Shown: piece after piece, positions 42,155 through 49,448 of the stretch
How the letters are laid out: every line of letters starts with the position of its first letter
How positions within the stretch are numbered: position 1 is the first letter of the stretch
From: Polynucleobacter sp. JS-Polo-80-F4
GTDB lineage: Bacteria; Pseudomonadota; Gammaproteobacteria; Burkholderiales; Burkholderiaceae
Length of the DNA: 64,000 nt
Assembly: GCF_018881965.1 (NCBI RefSeq)
Contig: NZ_JACVPI010000001.1
Span: forward strand, 1-64,000
Direction of reading: 5' to 3'
Notes under the pieces: generated by a model
What the model saw: only the letters and a program-made list of their open reading frames with translations
Told to the model about the DNA's origin: nothing
The model's database searches: none
Position numbers and translations under genes: made by a program

Positions 42155-43237
42155 TTAGGCACTTTCATAGTCAAAAGCGGCCCAATCCCCAAGACATAAG
42201 CTCGCATCTATGAAAAAGTCGGTGATCGCCGCCTTGCTCTGGACTTTGGCCAATGCATGATGATCCGAGAGGCGTTGACGCCAATACCGTGATCCTGCCC
42301 TGCCATGAGCTAGACCGAGAATGTGTCTTGTGAATGCGCCGATATAAAAAGGCTTACCTTTGGCCTGGCACTCATCAAACCAAGCGTGAACTTGTTTCAC
42401 CAATGCAATTTGAATGCGGTGCCACTCGGTTTCACTAAAAAGATAACCAGCAGCATCGCCATCCGTGTTGATCATGTCATCCCAACCTAAAAGCAGCGCC
42501 GGAAAATGATATGCAGCTCTTCCAACCATGAAACCATCAAAGTCATTCCAGTGACCGGCAATTTGCTCATTCGTTTCTAAGCCACCGTTGAGCAACACTT
42601 TGAGATTTGGAAATTGCTTTTGTGCATCTAGCCTCAGTTTTGCAGCCACTTCATAACGTAATGGTGGTTTACTACGATTCTCTTTTGGCGATAAACCTTT
42701 AAGCACAGCATTACGAGCATGAATTGTTACTTGGCTTGCACCGGCATCTGCAACGGCCAGAATAAAGTTCAGCGCAAATTGATAATCGACCTCAGAATTC
42801 TCAGCATCCATCGAATCCAAGCCTAGACGATGCTTTACGGAAATTGGAATGTCTACTGCGCTTTTCATTGAGCGGACACACTCAGCCACTAAATTAGGCT
42901 CAGCCATTAAACATGCGCCGAAGGCCCCACGTTGCACGCGCTCTGATGGACAACCACAATTGAGATCAATTTCATCGTAGCCCCACTGCTGCGCTAGCTC
43001 GGCAGACTTTGCTAAATCGGAAGGCTCTGATCCACCTAACTGCAAAACGACTGGGTGTTGATCTTGAGAATAATCAAGATGACGCGGGACGTCCCCATGC
43101 ATCAAGGCACCAGAAGTCACCATCTCCGTATAAAGAACGGCTTCTTTAGTAAGCGTGCGATGAAAAGAACGGCAATGACGATCCGTCCATTCCATCATGG
43201 GCGCTACTGCAAGACGTTTCTTTGGGGTATTGGTCAT
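42155..43237 (-). CDS. dusA: tRNA-dihydrouridine synthase A
   Basis: DusA reduces uridines 20/20a in the tRNA D-loop using FMN and NADPH. The 360-residue protein starts with VAPMMEWTDRHCRSFHRTL (FMN phosphate region) and has EIDLNCGCPSERVQRGAFGACLM with the catalytic Cys of the family. VKHRLGLD, IHARNA and VLLNGGLET follow, and GFMVGRAAYHFP closes the FMN site. The MEWTD and HILGLAHGRAGSRYWRQ segments distinguish DusA from DusB and DusC. It lies beside tRNA-His by chance or common transcription (67 bases between). Confidence 0.95.
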   Translation of the reverse strand: MTNTPKKRLAVAPMMEWTDRHCRSFHRTLTKEAVLYTEMVTSGALMHGDVPRHLDYSQDQHPVVLQLGGSEPSDLAKSAELAQQWGYDEIDLNCGCPSERVQRGAFGACLMAEPNLVAECVRSMKSAVDIPISVKHRLGLDSMDAENSEVDYQFALNFILAVADAGASQVTIHARNAVLKGLSPKENRSKPPLRYEVAAKLRLDAQKQFPNLKVLLNGGLETNEQIAGHWNDFDGFMVGRAAYHFPALLLGWDDMINTDGDAAGYLFSETEWHRIQIALVKQVHAWFDECQAKGKPFYIGAFTRHILGLAHGRAGSRYWRQRLSDHHALAKVQSKAAITDFFIDASLCLGDWAAFDYESA

Positions 43238-43279
43238 GAACTTCGGATAAATAAATATTGACCGTCATTTTAAATGCAT

Positions 43280-43301
43280 AAGGGCAACCAAAGTTGCCCT
43301 T
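43280..43301. terminator. Hairpin downstream of the small-protein operon
   Basis: A perfect 9-bp stem (AAGGGCAAC with GTTGCCCTT) and loop CAAA, lying 25 bases after the last gene of the minus-strand operon. The following T-tract is poor, so termination may be weak or the hairpin may protect the 3' end. Confidence 0.5.
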
Positions 43302-43326
43302 ACTGTAAAACAAAAAAGCTACTTGA

Positions 43327-43590
43327 TTAACGCAATTTAGCGAGTTTAGCCTCTAACTCAACCGCGAGATCCAAAGCCCCCATATAGCCGGATTTCAGAT
43401 GATTTGGTAGATCAGGATCACCCACCATGGCGCCCAAGGTTTCCACCAGACTAAAGATGATTCCTTTGGCTGCCCCAGCCGCAATCGTATTGTTCGCAAC
43501 AGCTTCATCAATATGATTTACTGCATCTAGAAAGTAATCATGTCCAGGGAGTCCATCTGGACCCAATTCTTCTTTAGCTGCTTTAGTCAT
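43327..43590 (-). CDS. Hypothetical small protein (87 aa)
   Basis: From the ATG at 43590, with GAGGGG nine bases upstream, this encodes an 87-residue acidic, soluble, mostly helical protein (GHDYFLDAVNHIDEAVANN, FSLVETLGAMVG, and a C-terminal LAVELEAKLAKLR helix). No family is recognised. It is the third gene of a short minus-strand operon with a DUF1488-like protein and an eRF1-related protein, so it may share their stress or low-oxygen control; that is inference. Confidence 0.65.
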   Translation of the reverse strand: MTKAAKEELGPDGLPGHDYFLDAVNHIDEAVANNTIAAGAAKGIIFSLVETLGAMVGDPDLPNHLKSGYMGALDLAVELEAKLAKLR

Positions 43591-43624
43591 TTGCAATTTC
43601 CCCTCATCTAACTGTTTGCGAAAT

Positions 43625-43891
43625 TTAATCTATAACCAAATCATTACTATGAATTTGTAGCACGCCATTATGACTGTGTCCCTGAGTAATTTTGGCTTCA
43701 GCAACGGAAAGTAGTTTCAGTTGATGCTTTATAAAATGATCCAATGGGTCACCCAAGATACTATCGGGATCAACATCCTCCAGGGCCTCATAACTAAATT
43801 GGCACTCAAGATCCTTGCCATCGAGCTTTGCAAGATAACTGATGCCTAGATCAGCCATTAAAGTTGGCGGACCAATAAATTCAATTTTCAT
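43625..43891 (-). CDS. DUF1488-like small protein
   Basis: An 88-residue protein whose central part (YLAKLDGKDLECQFSYEALED, then DPLDHFIKHQLKLLSVAEAKI) resembles the pattern of the DUF1488 family: a conserved Gly-Lys-x-Leu/Ile-x-Cys strand, then an Ala-Leu-Glu-Asp helix and a C-terminal helix. The function of that family is unknown. It overlaps the preceding gene by four bases (ATGA), indicating coupled translation. Confidence 0.6.
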   Translation of the reverse strand: MKIEFIGPPTLMADLGISYLAKLDGKDLECQFSYEALEDVDPDSILGDPLDHFIKHQLKLLSVAEAKITQGHSHNGVLQIHSNDLVID

Positions 43892-44271
43892 AACATCTGA
43901 TCTGCTTTATAGAAAAACTTGCGTGCATAGGCAAGAATTTCTTTATCGCTCGGATGATCAACCGTTTCAATACCAACAATATTTTCAGCAATCTTGGCAT
44001 CATGCTTATGCGCGTGTTTAATTAATTCTAATTTTGCAGAGCCTGGGCCAAGAATCAAAATTTCTTTAGATTCATTCACAGCATTAATCACTGAATGTAG
44101 GTACTTATGATCTAGAGCTAGTTTGCCACTGCCCACTTCATTTGCCTTATGGTGCAAATGCGCATGGGTAGTTTTGCTACGAATGATTTCGGCTTCACTA
44201 GCCTCTGCGCTCAAAAACATGACGTGAGCTTCTTTATGGTCAATCCAAATAACTGCGTGATTTAATGACAT
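43888..44271 (-). CDS. eRF1/Pelota domain-3-like protein
   Basis: A 127-residue protein beginning NHAVIWIDHKEAHVMFLSAE and containing HHKANEVGSGKLALDHKYLHSVINAV and ILILGPGSAKLELIKHAHKH. That alternation of beta strands and the GPG-x-AK motif resemble the C-terminal domain of archaeal or eukaryotic release factor eRF1. Bacterial proteins of this kind are usually labelled translational machinery protein, without proven function. It is His-rich. It heads a three-gene operon, divergent from the FMN glutamate-synthase-family gene, with an FNR-like site in the shared 162-base spacer. Confidence 0.7.
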   Translation of the reverse strand: MSLNHAVIWIDHKEAHVMFLSAEASEAEIIRSKTTHAHLHHKANEVGSGKLALDHKYLHSVINAVNESKEILILGPGSAKLELIKHAHKHDAKIAENIVGIETVDHPSDKEILAYARKFFYKADQML

Positions 44272-44364
44272 ATTCTTCCTATTATTAATATGAACTACTC
44301 CTTTGAGAATACTCCTGCAATGCTTGAGAATCTCCGGAAAATCACTAATGAAGCACTATTTGGC

Positions 44365-44378
44365 TTGATTTAAGTCAA
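44365..44378. promoter_or_regulatory. FNR/ANR-like binding site
   Basis: TTGATTTAAGTCAA differs from the consensus TTGAT-N4-ATCAA at one position. It lies between two divergent genes. Its centre is ~43 bases before the start expected from the -10 at 44403-44408, the class II activator position for the plus-strand gene. Confidence 0.65.
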
Positions 44379-44402
44379 AATGTTTGGTTAGTATTCAATT
44401 CA

Positions 44403-44408
44403 TATACT
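44403..44408 (+). promoter_or_regulatory. Likely -10 element of the FMN glutamate-synthase-family gene
   Basis: TATACT is a 5/6 match to the -10 consensus, and no good -35 lies 17 bases upstream. This fits a promoter activated by a factor bound at the neighbouring FNR-like site. Confidence 0.45.
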
Positions 44409-44433
44409 TAGTCCATCTACATTTAAGCTCATT

Positions 44434-46074
44434 ATGGCCATATCCCCCAATAAATATCTACCGATTCGTTACATTCCTTTTGGACTTTGTATTATTGGGG
44501 CCGTAGCGAGCTTTGCCTCTATAGAGTTACACCAACAAGCCTATCGCCTCTTCATACTATTTGGTTTTCTAACTGTCGTCGGAATCTACGACCTTGTTCA
44601 AACCAAAGTCGCCATTCTTCGCAACTACCCCGTTATCGGTCACTTGCGTTTTATGCTGGAATTCATCCGCCCAGAAATTCGACAGTACTTTATCGAGGGT
44701 GATAACGATGAAACTCCCTTCTCCAAAGAACAGCGCACCTTAGTCTATTCACGAGCCAAAGCAGTTCCTGATCAAATTCCATTTGGCACTACATTAGATG
44801 TCATGGCCCCTGGCTATCAGTGGATTAATCAATCCTTAGCCCCAACCCACATTCCTAACCATGATTTCCGCATCGATATCGGCGGCAAGGATTGCACACA
44901 AAAATATTCAGCCAGCATCTTCAACATTTCAGCGATGAGCTTTGGCTCACTGAGTGCGAATGCTATTTTGGCTTTAAATCTTGGCGCCAAAAAAGGTGGC
45001 TTTGCTCATGACACCGGCGAAGGCTCGATTTCTCAATACCATCGCGTACATGGTGGTGACCTTATCTGGGAAATTGGATCTGGCTATTTTGGCTGCCGCA
45101 ATTCTGATGGTAGTTTTAATGCAGAAAAATATACTGAGAATGCTCTAGATCCCCAGGTCAAAATGATCGAGATCAAACTGAGCCAAGGGGCTAAGCCTGG
45201 GCATGGTGGCATCCTACCCGGATCAAAGGTAACGGCTGAGATCGCCGCTGCAAGGGGTGTAAAGGAAGGTGAGGCTTGCATATCCCCAGCTTCACATAGC
45301 GCCTTCTCCACCCCGCTTGAACTCATGTACTTTGTAAAGAAATTACGTGATTTATCAGGCGGCAAGCCGGTTGGATTTAAGTTTTGCGTGGGTCACCCTT
45401 GGGAATGGTTTGGCATTGTTAAAGCAATGCTTGAGACGGGCATTCATCCAGACTTTATTGTGGTGGATGGCTCCGAAGGCGGCACTGGTGCATCACCAGT
45501 CGAGTTCACCAATCATGTGGGGACCCCGCTTCAAGAAGGTCTGCGCCTGGTTCACAACACCCTAATGGGTGCAAATTTACGCGATCAAATCAAAATTGGT
45601 TGTGCAGGAAAAATCATTAGCGCATTTGATATGGCAGTCGCTTTTGCACTGGGCGCCGATTGGTGTAATAGCGCCCGTGGTTTTATGTTCTCGATTGGCT
45701 GTATTCAGGCGCAGGTTTGCAATACGGGCAACTGCCCTACTGGCGTCACCACGCAAAATCCATTGCGTCAGAAAGCTTTAGTGGTCCCCAATAAGGCTGA
45801 GCGTGTTTATAACTTCCACAATGAAACACTCAAGACCCTAAAAGAGCTGGTCGAGGCAGCGGGCCTAAATCACCCCGGTGAAATTGATGCTCCTCATATC
45901 ATCCGTCGTATTAATAAGCATGAGGTACGCCTTTTATCCTTTTTGCTACCTGAAATGCCTGCAGGCCTTCTACTCAAAGCGGAACATATAGATCCAAGCC
46001 TGAATCTACCAAGGGTATTTGAGTTGTATTGGCATCGCTCCCAAGCCCAAAGCTTTGCTGCCCTGAAAGCCTAA
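44434..46074 (+). CDS. FMN-binding glutamate synthase family protein
   Basis: A 546-residue protein with two N-terminal membrane helices (~12-60) and a GltB-type FMN barrel. Motifs include ISAMSFGSLSANAILALNLGA, FAHDTGEGSISQYH, KPGHGGILPGSKVT, VVDGSEGGTGASPVEF and the 3Fe-4S ligands C-x5-C-x4-C in CIQAQVCNTGNCPTG. The glutaminase domain of true glutamate synthase is absent, so it is an oxidoreductase of unknown substrate, probably membrane-attached. The upstream FNR-like site suggests induction at low oxygen. Confidence 0.88.
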   Translation: MAISPNKYLPIRYIPFGLCIIGAVASFASIELHQQAYRLFILFGFLTVVGIYDLVQTKVAILRNYPVIGHLRFMLEFIRPEIRQYFIEGDNDETPFSKEQRTLVYSRAKAVPDQIPFGTTLDVMAPGYQWINQSLAPTHIPNHDFRIDIGGKDCTQKYSASIFNISAMSFGSLSANAILALNLGAKKGGFAHDTGEGSISQYHRVHGGDLIWEIGSGYFGCRNSDGSFNAEKYTENALDPQVKMIEIKLSQGAKPGHGGILPGSKVTAEIAAARGVKEGEACISPASHSAFSTPLELMYFVKKLRDLSGGKPVGFKFCVGHPWEWFGIVKAMLETGIHPDFIVVDGSEGGTGASPVEFTNHVGTPLQEGLRLVHNTLMGANLRDQIKIGCAGKIISAFDMAVAFALGADWCNSARGFMFSIGCIQAQVCNTGNCPTGVTTQNPLRQKALVVPNKAERVYNFHNETLKTLKELVEAAGLNHPGEIDAPHIIRRINKHEVRLLSFLLPEMPAGLLLKAEHIDPSLNLPRVFELYWHRSQAQSFAALKA

Positions 46075-46113
46075 ATCTGTAGAGCCTCAATGGATAACTC
46101 TATTTGAAGCATC

Positions 46114-46953
46114 TTATTGAGGATTTTTGCCTTCAGTTTTATGGCGATACATCTCTAAATCTACTTCATGCAGGATTTCTGAGACGGTTCGCGGTGTATC
46201 GCTGTATGTGGCCATACCGATACTTAAGGTTACCGGGTATGCAGAGTCATGCATCGTCTGGTTGACTGTTTTAACGATATCGCCACACATGCGATTCACT
46301 TCTTGCTCATTTACCTTTAATGCAACAATCAAAAACTCATCGCCACCCAGTCGGAAAAACATAACATTCTCAGATGAAAATTTCATCAAGGTATGCGCAA
46401 TCTTTGTGAGCACCTGATCACCAACCAAATGCCCTCGAACATCATTAATCTTTTTAAAGTCATTAACATCAATCATCGCAACAGAAAATATCTCACTACG
46501 CCCCTCTAGACCTGCGATAGCCTGCTCTATCACGATACGAGCCCAGCGCCTATTCCATAAACCCGTTAATGAATCCGTATTTGCAAGCATGTTCACGCGT
46601 AATTGACTGCGCCTAAGCGACCTGGCTAGCCACATGATTAATAGGGTGGCCAGGAAGCGGATCAAGATGTTTAATACCTCTATCTTCGTAAAGTAGATGG
46701 GGAAATAGCCATCTCTAAGAAGGAAGTAATTTTCAAATAAGGTAGTGATAATTAGAGCTGCAATAACCACTTTCATTGACTTTGCATTCAATGCAATGAT
46801 TGCAGCAGGAAATAGATAGAGCAAAACTAATCGATAATCATCAGGGGATAGAACATCGATCATTAAAATTAGAAATAGCGAAACAAATCCAAGTTGTACC
46901 GCTAATTTTGGCTTGATCCCAAATAGACTATCAATACTGTTCATTTGCATCAT
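46114..46953 (-). CDS. Membrane diguanylate cyclase without I-site
   Basis: A 279-residue protein with about four to five membrane helices (to ~115) and a GGDEF domain with intact FRLGGDEFLIVAL and MIDVNDFKKINDVRGHLVGD. The RxxD inhibitory site seen in the two other GGDEF proteins of this window is missing (SENV at that position), so product inhibition is not expected. The ATG overlaps the stop of the preceding 108-residue gene (ATGA). It is 3.4 kb outside the cellulose operon and may serve another output. Confidence 0.9.
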   Translation of the reverse strand: MMQMNSIDSLFGIKPKLAVQLGFVSLFLILMIDVLSPDDYRLVLLYLFPAAIIALNAKSMKVVIAALIITTLFENYFLLRDGYFPIYFTKIEVLNILIRFLATLLIMWLARSLRRSQLRVNMLANTDSLTGLWNRRWARIVIEQAIAGLEGRSEIFSVAMIDVNDFKKINDVRGHLVGDQVLTKIAHTLMKFSSENVMFFRLGGDEFLIVALKVNEQEVNRMCGDIVKTVNQTMHDSAYPVTLSIGMATYSDTPRTVSEILHEVDLEMYRHKTEGKNPQ

Positions 46954-47276
46954 TCCCGATCAACCCAAGTAAGTGAATTTGCAGACACAGGCGTTAACCG
47001 ATATACGTATGTTGCTCTTGGAGCCACCATAAATCCGTTGAGGTCATATAGAAATGATCTTTTGCGTGCTGCTAATTTATGCTTTACGAGCTTATCAAAA
47101 TCACGACTTAATTGTGGGCAGCGAGGATAGTCATTGGTGCGGTAAAAAACTTTTGCTCCAGTTGCCCTGGAATACTCAACAATGAGATCGGGGCTGCACT
47201 CTTCCAGACCTGTTGGCTGGTGCCTCAAGCGATTCAACAGCCAGCGGTAACGGGGTTTAGACAACATGGCTGGCAT
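46950..47276 (-). CDS. Hypothetical protein upstream of a diguanylate cyclase
   Basis: A 108-residue basic protein of unrecognised family, rich in Arg and Tyr (RYRWLLNRLRHQP, ATYVYRLTP). It has no signal peptide or membrane segment and contains two cysteines (ECSPD and YPRCPQL). A second ATG at 47267 is possible. Its stop overlaps the start of the GGDEF gene by four bases, so it is expected to be made together with that enzyme and could modulate it; the function is unknown. Confidence 0.55.
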   Translation of the reverse strand: MPAMLSKPRYRWLLNRLRHQPTGLEECSPDLIVEYSRATGAKVFYRTNDYPRCPQLSRDFDKLVKHKLAARKRSFLYDLNGFMVAPRATYVYRLTPVSANSLTWVDRE

Positions 47277-47366
47277 ATTAGCTTAAGAGCTAATACTTTA
47301 CTAGAATCTATGCCTATTTTTGGTGCAATACCCTCTCCAAAGCCCCCAAATCAATGGTCTAGCGAA

Positions 47367-48272
47367 CTAAAGTACTAGCTCTTGAGCGCTGCTAAAGGTC
47401 CTGTTTAGCCCATCTATGGGGTCTACAAAGGCTATTTCTTTTGCTAGCAGCTGTAAGGGCTTAGAAAAATCTAAGTCATATTCTTGATAAGGTGTCAGAA
47501 CAGGATAGATCTGATCATTCTTAATCGGGACCTCAAGCACATTAAGGTGGCAGCGAAGCTGATGCTTTTTGCCACTACCAGGAGTGAGTCTGTATCTAGC
47601 CCATGGATTTTTTTCTTGAACGAGTTCAATGAGCGTATCCGTGTTTGAATCACCCTCCACTTCTTGCATTTGCAAAAAGTGTTCCGACTCTTCAATGCGG
47701 CTTTGATACGTCATTGGTAACTTCTTAGCTAGCGATTCAGAATATGGCGCTATAGCTTCATAGACTTTTTTAACTGCTCTATCTCTAAATAGGTTTTGAT
47801 ATTGAGCGCGTTCAGTTGGATTTACGGAAAAGATTACTAAGCCAGCAGTATCACGATCAATTCGATGAATCGGACTGAGTGTTTGTATGCCTGTTTTTTT
47901 CTTGACTCGACTTAACAAGGTCTGATGAAGATAAAGACCACTTGGTGTGACCGGTAAGAAATGGGGTTTATCCGCCACTAGGATATGTTCATCTTGGTAG
48001 AGGATCTCTTCTTCAAATGGAATCTCAGGCTCACGGGCAAGACGCCTAAAGTACAGTAGATGACTATTTGGTAGATAAGGGCTACTTGCCGTTAATGTTT
48101 GGCCATCTTGATCAAGAATAAGCCCTTCATTAAAGCGATTCACCCACTCATCTTCGGCAATGTGTGGAAATTGGGTAACAAAGAATGCCAGCAAGTTCAA
48201 ATGAGCTTGATCAGCAGGCAAATATACCCGTGATGCTGAGACCCCTTCTGAATTGACTTTCATAAACTCCAT
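47367..48272 (-). CDS. RluA-family RNA pseudouridine synthase
   Basis: About 301 residues from the ATG at 48272; another in-frame ATG at 48263 is possible. The catalytic motif is IHRIDRDTAGLVIF with the nucleophile Asp in RIDRDTAG. ILVADKPHFLPVTPSG upstream and the late RYRLTPGSGKKHQLRCHL complete the fold. An N-terminal non-catalytic part (~1-75) is not a clear S4 domain. The target (23S rRNA or tRNA position) cannot be fixed; similarity to the RluA/YjbC-like Burkholderiales proteins is only by pattern. Confidence 0.85.
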   Translation of the reverse strand: MEFMKVNSEGVSASRVYLPADQAHLNLLAFFVTQFPHIAEDEWVNRFNEGLILDQDGQTLTASSPYLPNSHLLYFRRLAREPEIPFEEEILYQDEHILVADKPHFLPVTPSGLYLHQTLLSRVKKKTGIQTLSPIHRIDRDTAGLVIFSVNPTERAQYQNLFRDRAVKKVYEAIAPYSESLAKKLPMTYQSRIEESEHFLQMQEVEGDSNTDTLIELVQEKNPWARYRLTPGSGKKHQLRCHLNVLEVPIKNDQIYPVLTPYQEYDLDFSKPLQLLAKEIAFVDPIDGLNRTFSSAQELVL

Positions 48273-48329
48273 TAGCAAATTACTGTATTTAGTTAGTTTA
48301 AATTACACCCTAAGTAGAGCAATAAAAAA

Positions 48330-48343
48330 CCGCCCGAAGGCGG
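48330..48343 (-). terminator. Intrinsic terminator of the Bug receptor gene
   Basis: On the minus strand CCGCC-TTCG-GGCGG is followed by TTTTTTATT: a stable stem with a TTCG tetraloop and a U-run, 27 bases after the receptor stop codon. Confidence 0.85.
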
Positions 48344-48369
48344 CTTTTATTAATGTGGGTCATTGATGC

Positions 48370-49362
48370 TTAGTCTGCGTAGATGCCAGCATTCTTAATG
48401 ATTGGTGTCCACAAATCAATCTGCGCCTTCAAGTGCTTTTTAAAGGCCTCTGGAGTTGCATTTGCTTGGGATGGGATTTCTACACCCAACTCAGCCATGT
48501 GTTGCTTATAAAGCGGATCTTGAATAGCACCTTGCAATGCTTTAGCTAACTTATCCATCTCTGCCTTAGGAGTGCCTTTTGGTGCATAAACGCCATGCCA
48601 AACTTTCACTTCAAAGTTCTTCAATCCTTGCTCATTAAGCGTTGGAATCTTTTCAAAAGCTTTGATGCGCTGCATCGTAGTTGTTCCGTACGGCTTCACC
48701 GCGTTGGTTGCTAGCTGACCTGACAGGTTAGTTGTCTGGTCGCACATCAATTGCACTTGGCCGCCGATCAAATCGGTCAATGCAGGTGCAGTGCCTTTGT
48801 AAGGAACAGTTGTCAAATCCAACTGAATACGGCTCATGAACAACAAGCCGCACAAGTGACTAGCAGAACCTACGCCAGCATTGGCATAAGCAATCTTGCC
48901 TACGTTTGCCTTCATGTACGGGAGAAGCTCTTGATAGTTTTTCGGAGGCAAATCTTTATTGCCAACCAAAATCATGGGTACGTCAGCAACTTGACCAACA
49001 TACTCGTAGTCATTCATTGGATCAAAGCCCAAGTTCTTATACAAAGCTGGGGCAGTAGACATACCAATGTGGTGAATCAATAATGTGTAACCATCGTTCT
49101 TGGAATTAATCACTCGCTTAGCAGCAATCGTACCGCCAGCACCTGGACTGTTATCGACAATCACCTGGCCTTTAAGTTGCTTACCCATTGCCAGAGCAAG
49201 TTCACGAGCTACCTTATCGGTTGGACCACCAGCAGAGAATGGCACCACCAAAGTGATTGGACGATCGCCAGGGAAATCAGCTGCTTTTGCAGCAGAAATA
49301 CTAACGCCTAATGCGCACAGCGAAATTGCTGCAATGCGGAAAATAGATTGGGACATTCTCAC
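48370..49362 (-). CDS. Bug-type solute receptor
   Basis: A third orphan receptor of the tripartite tricarboxylate family, 330 residues, with a signal peptide (ending AKAADFP). Motifs include FPGDRPITLVVPFSAGGPTD, VIVDNSPGAGGTIAAKR and DGYTLLIHH. A GTG at 49362 is likely the start because AAGGA lies 5 bases upstream; an ATG two codons later is the alternative. It is flanked by tex upstream and its own terminator downstream, so it is probably monocistronic. The ligand is unknown, perhaps a carboxylate. Confidence 0.88.
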   Translation of the reverse strand: MRMSQSIFRIAAISLCALGVSISAAKAADFPGDRPITLVVPFSAGGPTDKVARELALAMGKQLKGQVIVDNSPGAGGTIAAKRVINSKNDGYTLLIHHIGMSTAPALYKNLGFDPMNDYEYVGQVADVPMILVGNKDLPPKNYQELLPYMKANVGKIAYANAGVGSASHLCGLLFMSRIQLDLTTVPYKGTAPALTDLIGGQVQLMCDQTTNLSGQLATNAVKPYGTTTMQRIKAFEKIPTLNEQGLKNFEVKVWHGVYAPKGTPKAEMDKLAKALQGAIQDPLYKQHMAELGVEIPSQANATPEAFKKHLKAQIDLWTPIIKNAGIYAD

Positions 49363-49406
49363 GGTAATCCTTGTATTTTGTGATTAAACATTCAAAGTAG
49401 TAGTTT

Positions 49407-49440
49407 AGAGAATTTACTGGCCCATAGGGAGAAATTCTCT
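49407..49440. repeat. Hairpin between tex and the Bug receptor gene
   Basis: AGAGAATTT (49407-49415) and AAATTCTCT (49432-49440) are perfectly complementary. The loop contains a further CCC/GGG pairing. No U-run follows, so it may be an operator or mRNA structure rather than a terminator. Confidence 0.4.
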
Positions 49441-49448
49441 AAAAAGTA

